Of a stretch of DNA of 9,307 bases, positions 6,152-9,307 are shown piece by piece. The stretch comes from Acidimicrobiales bacterium (GTDB taxonomy: Bacteria; Actinomycetota; Acidimicrobiia; Acidimicrobiales; Poriferisodaliceae). Location: NCBI GenBank assembly GCA_020631315.1, contig JAHDHM010000080.1:2030-11336 (forward strand), given 5' to 3'. Numbering within the stretch: position 1 is the first letter of the stretch; every line of letters begins with the position of its first letter. Made by a program: the position numbers and the translations under genes. The notes under the pieces are model-generated. The model saw only the letters and a list, made by a program, of their open reading frames with translations, made no database searches and was not told where the DNA came from.

Positions 6152-7378
6152 CCATCTCGGGGACGAGCTCGTCGATCGTGCGGGCTCCGACCAGCGCCAT
6201 GGTGCGTCGCACTCCCGTGTCGAAGAAGTCCAACAGGTGGTCGACGCCGCGTTCACCGGCGGCGCCCAACGCGTAGAGATACGGCCGGCCGATGCAACAG
6301 GCTGACGCGCCCATCGCCATCGCCTTCACGACGTCGCTGCCGCGTCGCACGCCGCCGTCGACCATGACCTCGACCGACCGCTCGTCACGACCGCCCAGCG
6401 CGTCGACGACCCGAGGCAAGAGGTCGATCGGTGCGGGAGCGTCGTCGAGCTGACGTCCACCGTGATTCGACAGCATGATCCCGTCGACACCGTGCTCGAC
6501 GGCCAACAGGGCGTCCTCGACCGTCTGCACGCCTTTGAGCACGACGTTGCCGGGCCAACGTTCGCGGAACCAGCCGATCTGATCCCACGACAGGGCCGGA
6601 TCGAACTGCGAGTTGACGTAGGCCGACAGCGACACCGGGTCGGAACCGTCTCCGACGCTCTTGCCGGTGATGTTGGCGAACTGGATCGGTTCGGCGGTGA
6701 TGAAGTCGATGGTCCAGCCCGGATGAATCGCGCCGTCGACGATGGTCTCCAGACCGATCTTCGGCGGCAGCGAGAAGCCGCGGCGTACGTCGCGTTCACG
6801 GCGACCGAGCTGCGCGGTGTCGACCGTGATGGTGATCGTGGAGTACTTCGACGCGGCGGCGCGTTGCAGCATCTCCTCGACGAGCTCCTTGTCCTTCCAC
6901 ACGTACACCTGGAACCACTGGTCGGCGTCGACGCCGAGTTCTTCGGCGACCGCGCGGACCTCCTCGATCGACCGTGTGCCCATGGTCGACAAGCCGTACG
7001 ACAGGCCGGCCCGGGCCGCGGCGCGGGCGACCGCCAGCTCGCCCGTCGGCGATGCGCGTGAACCCCGTGGCGGACGAGGGGGAGGTTCATCGACCGGCCG
7101 AAGAGCTCGACCGACGGATCGACGTTCGACACGTCGCGCAGCACCCGTGGCCGGAACTCGTAGCCGCCGAACGCTCCTGAGTTGTGGGCGAGCGTGCGCT
7201 CGTCCTCCGCGCCGCCGTCGATGTAGTCGAACACACCACCCGGCAGCCGTCGCTTCGCCACGGCCCGGTAGTCCGCCACGTCCGCGATCTTCGACAGGCG
7301 GCGGGCGACCGGGTCCAGCTCCAGCTCCTTGAACCGCACGACGGAGCGGAAGGTCTCGTACATCTGGCTGACACCCAT
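6132..7378 (-). pseudogene. FMN-dependent alpha-hydroxy-acid (L-lactate type) dehydrogenase, frame disrupted
   Basis: The family oxidises L-lactate or related 2-hydroxy acids to 2-keto acids with FMN. The N-terminal ~100 residues read in one frame from ATG 7378 (MGVSQMYETF; RRLPGGVFDYIDGGAEDE; VELFGRSMNLPLV). The C-terminal ~300 residues read in another frame from about 7049 to the stop at 6132 (PTGELAVARAAARAG, LSTMGTRSIEEV, WFQVYVWKD, TVDTAQLGRRERDVRRGFSLP, VVLKGVQ, SNHGGRQLD, VDGGVRRGSDVVKA, GRPYLY). Between them the expected TGFTRIA block lies in the third frame (7068-7048). So two frame changes, each consistent with loss of 5 nt (2 mod 3), occur at about 7072-7069 and 7050-7047. Adding 10 nt back gives 419 codons, a normal length. 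Catalytic Lys (LKGV), His (codon at 6462-6464) and Arg of SNHGGRQ are all intact. LKGV/SNHGG and FSLPPKIG resemble LldD; lactate oxidase or mandelate dehydrogenase relatives are alternatives. It is either a young pseudogene or a local sequence error. Confidence 0.85.
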
Positions 7379-7440
7379 GAAAGTGATTCTGCCTTCCGCC
7401 GCCGGAGCGAGAGAACCGAGGCCGGCACATCGCCGCTCAG

Positions 7441-7460
7441 CGGTCGCCGTGATGCGACCG
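7441..7460. repeat. Inverted repeat in the divergent intergenic region (candidate operator)
   Basis: CGGTCGC (7441-7447) and GCGACCG (7454-7460) are perfect reverse complements separated by 6 nt. They lie in the 124-bp gap (7379-7502) between the minus-strand dehydrogenase and the plus-strand AEC carrier, the place where a shared regulator of a divergent pair would bind. In GC-rich DNA a 7-bp dyad can occur by chance, so support is modest. No convincing -10/-35 pair was seen in the gap on either strand. Confidence 0.3.
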
Positions 7461-7502
7461 TCGGTGCCGTTCCGACACCCGGCATCGGTCACACTGACGG
7501 AC

Positions 7503-8402
7503 ATGGGTGTGGCGGAGCTGCTCATCGACGTGATCGGGCCGGTGGTCCTGCTCGTCGGCATCGGCGCGCTCACCGGCCGACGGCTCGGCATCGAGATCGA
7601 GTCGCTGTCGCGTCTCGCCTTCTGGGTGATCGGTCCCGCGTTCGTCTTCGACGTGTTCACCTCGACCTCACTGCCCTCCGACGTGCTGTTCGACGCCGCC
7701 ATCGCCAGCTTCGGTGGCTTCGTCGTCGCCGTGCTCGTGGGCGTCGGAGCGCTGGCGAAGCGACCCGTCACCGAGCGGCGAGCTGCCGGGATGATGTCGG
7801 GCTTCGGCAACGTCGGGAACGCCGGCATCGCCATCAGCGTGTTCGCCTTCGGGGACGCAGCCTTGGAGGTCGCCGGGCTGATGCTCATCACCATCAACAT
7901 CGCCGGCATCACGACCGGCATGGCCTTCGCCGCATCCTCCACACACGGGCCGGTCACGGCCATTCGGCGAGCGCTCGTCTCGCCGATGCCGATCGCCGCC
8001 GCGCTGGCGATCCTGGTGAACGCAGGCGACCTTTCGGTGCCCACCGTGGTCGAACGCAGCACCGGTCTCCTCGGCCCTGCGCTCATCCCGGTGATGCTCT
8101 ACACACTGGGCATGCAGTTGCAGCGCTCGGAGAGGGTGCGGTTCACCGGCCGGACCGCCGTCGTGGCTGTCGCCAAGCTGGCCGTCGCCCCGGCCGCGGC
8201 TGCCCTCATCGCGTCGGCGGTCGGGCTGACCGGCGATCCCCGCTCCGTCGTGATCATCCAGTCCGCCATGCCGCCGGCGGTGTTCTGTGTCCTCATCGCG
8301 ATGGAGTTCGATCTCGAGCGGGAGGCCGTCACGAACGACGTCGTCGCCGTCACGTTCGCCTCGCTGCTGACCCTGCCGATCCTGCTCGGGGTGCTGACGT
8401 GA
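7503..8402 (+). CDS. AEC (auxin efflux carrier) family transporter
   Basis: A 299-residue integral membrane protein, of normal size for bacterial AEC carriers, with about 9-10 hydrophobic segments. The first begins a few residues after the ATG (LLIDVIGPVVLLVGIGALTG), which is why ATG 7503 was chosen over in-frame ATGs at 7377 and 7452 that would add a non-hydrophobic, Arg-rich extension. The conserved mid-protein motif GFGNVGNAGIAISVFAFG (100-117) and the C-terminal QSAMPPAVFCVLIAMEFDLE (253-272) are the family hallmarks: paired Asn/Gly helix breaks and a MP-A core. Bacterial members include malate and malonate carriers (MleP, MdcF), so an organic-acid substrate is likely; auxin export is not implied. 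The stop overlaps the start of the following LytS-type kinase, and the gene lies divergent from a 2-hydroxy-acid dehydrogenase, both of which fit organic-acid transport. Confidence 0.9.
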   Translation: MGVAELLIDVIGPVVLLVGIGALTGRRLGIEIESLSRLAFWVIGPAFVFDVFTSTSLPSDVLFDAAIASFGGFVVAVLVGVGALAKRPVTERRAAGMMSGFGNVGNAGIAISVFAFGDAALEVAGLMLITINIAGITTGMAFAASSTHGPVTAIRRALVSPMPIAAALAILVNAGDLSVPTVVERSTGLLGPALIPVMLYTLGMQLQRSERVRFTGRTAVVAVAKLAVAPAAAALIASAVGLTGDPRSVVIIQSAMPPAVFCVLIAMEFDLEREAVTNDVVAVTFASLLTLPILLGVLT

Positions 8403-9307
8403 TCCGGCGTCGCGAGCGCTCTTCGCCCGGCGCCACGTCGGAGTCACGTGATGCTTCGGTCCGCACGCTGGTGCTCTCGAACCGCCTGGCCGCCGCCGTC
8501 GACAGCGGCTTGTCGGCCACGTCGGCCTCCGTCATCGCCGGACAGGTCGCCGAGCTCCTCGACGTCGACGGTGCGGCGGTGACCGACGTCGAACGCGTCC
8601 TGGCCACGCATGGCAGCTCTGTGGACGACGGTGCGGTCCTGGAGCAGACCAGCGCGCTGATCGACGGTCGCCGCTACGAACGCGCCACCACTCACGAAAC
8701 CGTCGCCGCACGTGGATCGGCGTCGATGGCGGGCGCAGTGCTGACCGTCGACGGTGTCGCGATCGGCAGCATCCACGTGATCGGAGCGGAGTTCGGCTCG
8801 ACGACACTGGCCGGTCTCGGTGCCTATGCCGAGCTGTGCTCGACACTGCTCAGCGCCGCCGAGGCAGAGCGTGCGCGTGAGCAGTCCGCAGTGGCCGAGC
8901 TGCGGGCGCTGCGCGCCCAGATCTCGCCGCACTTCATCCACAACTCGTTGACCGCGATCGCCGGGTTCATCCACCGGGACCCGGCCAAGGCGCGGGCGCT
9001 GTTGTCCTCGTTCGCCGAGTTCCTCCGGTCGTCGTTTCGCACCGAGGCCGAGTTCACGACGCTGTCGGAGGAGCTGCACCTCGTCGAGCAGTACCTGGAC
9101 CTCGAGCGGGCCAGATTCGGTGACCGGTTCGAGATCGTCCTCCAGGTCGTCCCCGAAGTGCTTCCCGTCAAGCTGCCGTATCTCAGCGTGCAGCCACTCG
9201 TCGAGAACGCGATCCGTCACGGGCTCGAACACAAGCCGGGCAAGGGCACGCTGAGCATCACGGCCCGCGACCGCGGCGCCGAAGCCGAGATCACCATCGA
9301 GGACGAC
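8399..9307 (+). CDS. LytS/YehU-type sensor histidine kinase (3' partial)
   Basis: The frame runs without a stop from GTG 8399 to the window end (303 codons) and is cut inside the ATPase domain. An N-terminal ~25-residue polar segment leads into a GAF-like sensory domain (~28-150: VLSNRLAAAVDSGLSATSASVIAGQ to DGVAIGSIHVIG) with no transmembrane helix, so it appears cytosolic. A coiled-coil-like linker (AEAERAREQSAVAELRALRAQ) precedes the His_kinase domain with ISPHFIHNSL, phosphoacceptor His at about 178. The family pattern continues with LLSSFAEFLRSSFR, TLSEELHLVEQYLDLERARFGDRF, and the N-box QPLVENAIRHGLE (Asn ~270). The last visible residues, IEDD, start the G1 box. GTG overlaps the AEC stop (GTGA), implying translational coupling; no ATG lies nearby upstream in frame. 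Such kinases normally pair with a LytTR response regulator, which would be expected just downstream. By analogy to BtsS/YpdA systems it may sense carboxylates; that is inference. Confidence 0.9.
   Translation, partial: MIRRRERSSPGATSESRDASVRTLVLSNRLAAAVDSGLSATSASVIAGQVAELLDVDGAAVTDVERVLATHGSSVDDGAVLEQTSALIDGRRYERATTHETVAARGSASMAGAVLTVDGVAIGSIHVIGAEFGSTTLAGLGAYAELCSTLLSAAEAERAREQSAVAELRALRAQISPHFIHNSLTAIAGFIHRDPAKARALLSSFAEFLRSSFRTEAEFTTLSEELHLVEQYLDLERARFGDRFEIVLQVVPEVLPVKLPYLSVQPLVENAIRHGLEHKPGKGTLSITARDRGAEAEITIEDD

Noticed and set aside
6462..7061. 199-codon plus-strand frame antisense to the dehydrogenase
   Set aside because: Its sequence mirrors the conserved dehydrogenase codons and shows no independent protein character.
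6326..8086. 586-codon minus-strand frame
   Set aside because: Only the part from 7378 to about 7073 is real (dehydrogenase N-terminus). The upstream part is antisense to the AEC carrier, and the downstream part is the wrong frame of the dehydrogenase, with Arg/Ser/Pro-rich nonsense.
8444..9232. 262-codon minus-strand frame near the window end
   Set aside because: It is antisense to the LytS-type kinase, whose plus frame carries all kinase boxes; the minus translation has no recognisable motif.

Overview
The window is GC-rich throughout, tightly packed, and uses GTG starts and leaderless-looking or weak ribosome-binding contexts. Together with an LPXTG cell-wall anchored protein this suggests a high-GC Gram-positive actinobacterium, possibly an Acidimicrobiia/Ilumatobacter-like lineage. 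The lineage is an inference from base composition and protein flavour, not from a search. Seven protein-coding loci are visible: six intact or cut only by the window edges, and one disrupted.

Left part (1-1432): the C-terminal part of an RND-family inner-membrane transporter, cut by the window start, is followed 30 bp later on the same strand by a complete lumazine synthase (ribH) with no other riboflavin gene nearby. A short intergenic gap holds a strong long-range stem (1437-1503) that abuts the next reading frame.

Centre-left (1525-4062): a large secreted, Asp-rich surface protein with a signal peptide, two DUF11-type repeats flanking an SdrD B-like domain, and a C-terminal LPATG sorting signal.

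Centre (4097-6151): a two-gene operon. An ArsR-type HTH fused to a SAM-methyltransferase fold (the SahR architecture) overlaps metF (methylenetetrahydrofolate reductase) by ATGA, with a strong Shine-Dalgarno inside the regulator's end. A sigma70-like promoter (TTGACG-16-TATCTT) precedes the regulator. A perfect 10+10 bp palindrome covers the -10 box and the start codon. This reads as an autoregulated methyl-cycle control module.

Right part (6132-9307): a minus-strand FMN-dependent alpha-hydroxy-acid (L-lactate type) dehydrogenase overlaps metF tail-to-tail by 20 bp. Its frame is broken by two nearby shifts around 7047-7072; the protein is otherwise well conserved, so this is either a recent pseudogene or a sequence error. 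Divergent from it, across a 124-bp gap with an inverted repeat, is an AEC-family carrier. The carrier overlaps (GTGA) a LytS-type sensor histidine kinase with an apparent GAF-like N-terminus, which runs off the window end. The arrangement suggests, without proving, an organic-acid oxidation/transport/sensing locus.

No tRNA, rRNA, CRISPR array, insertion sequence or phage gene was seen.
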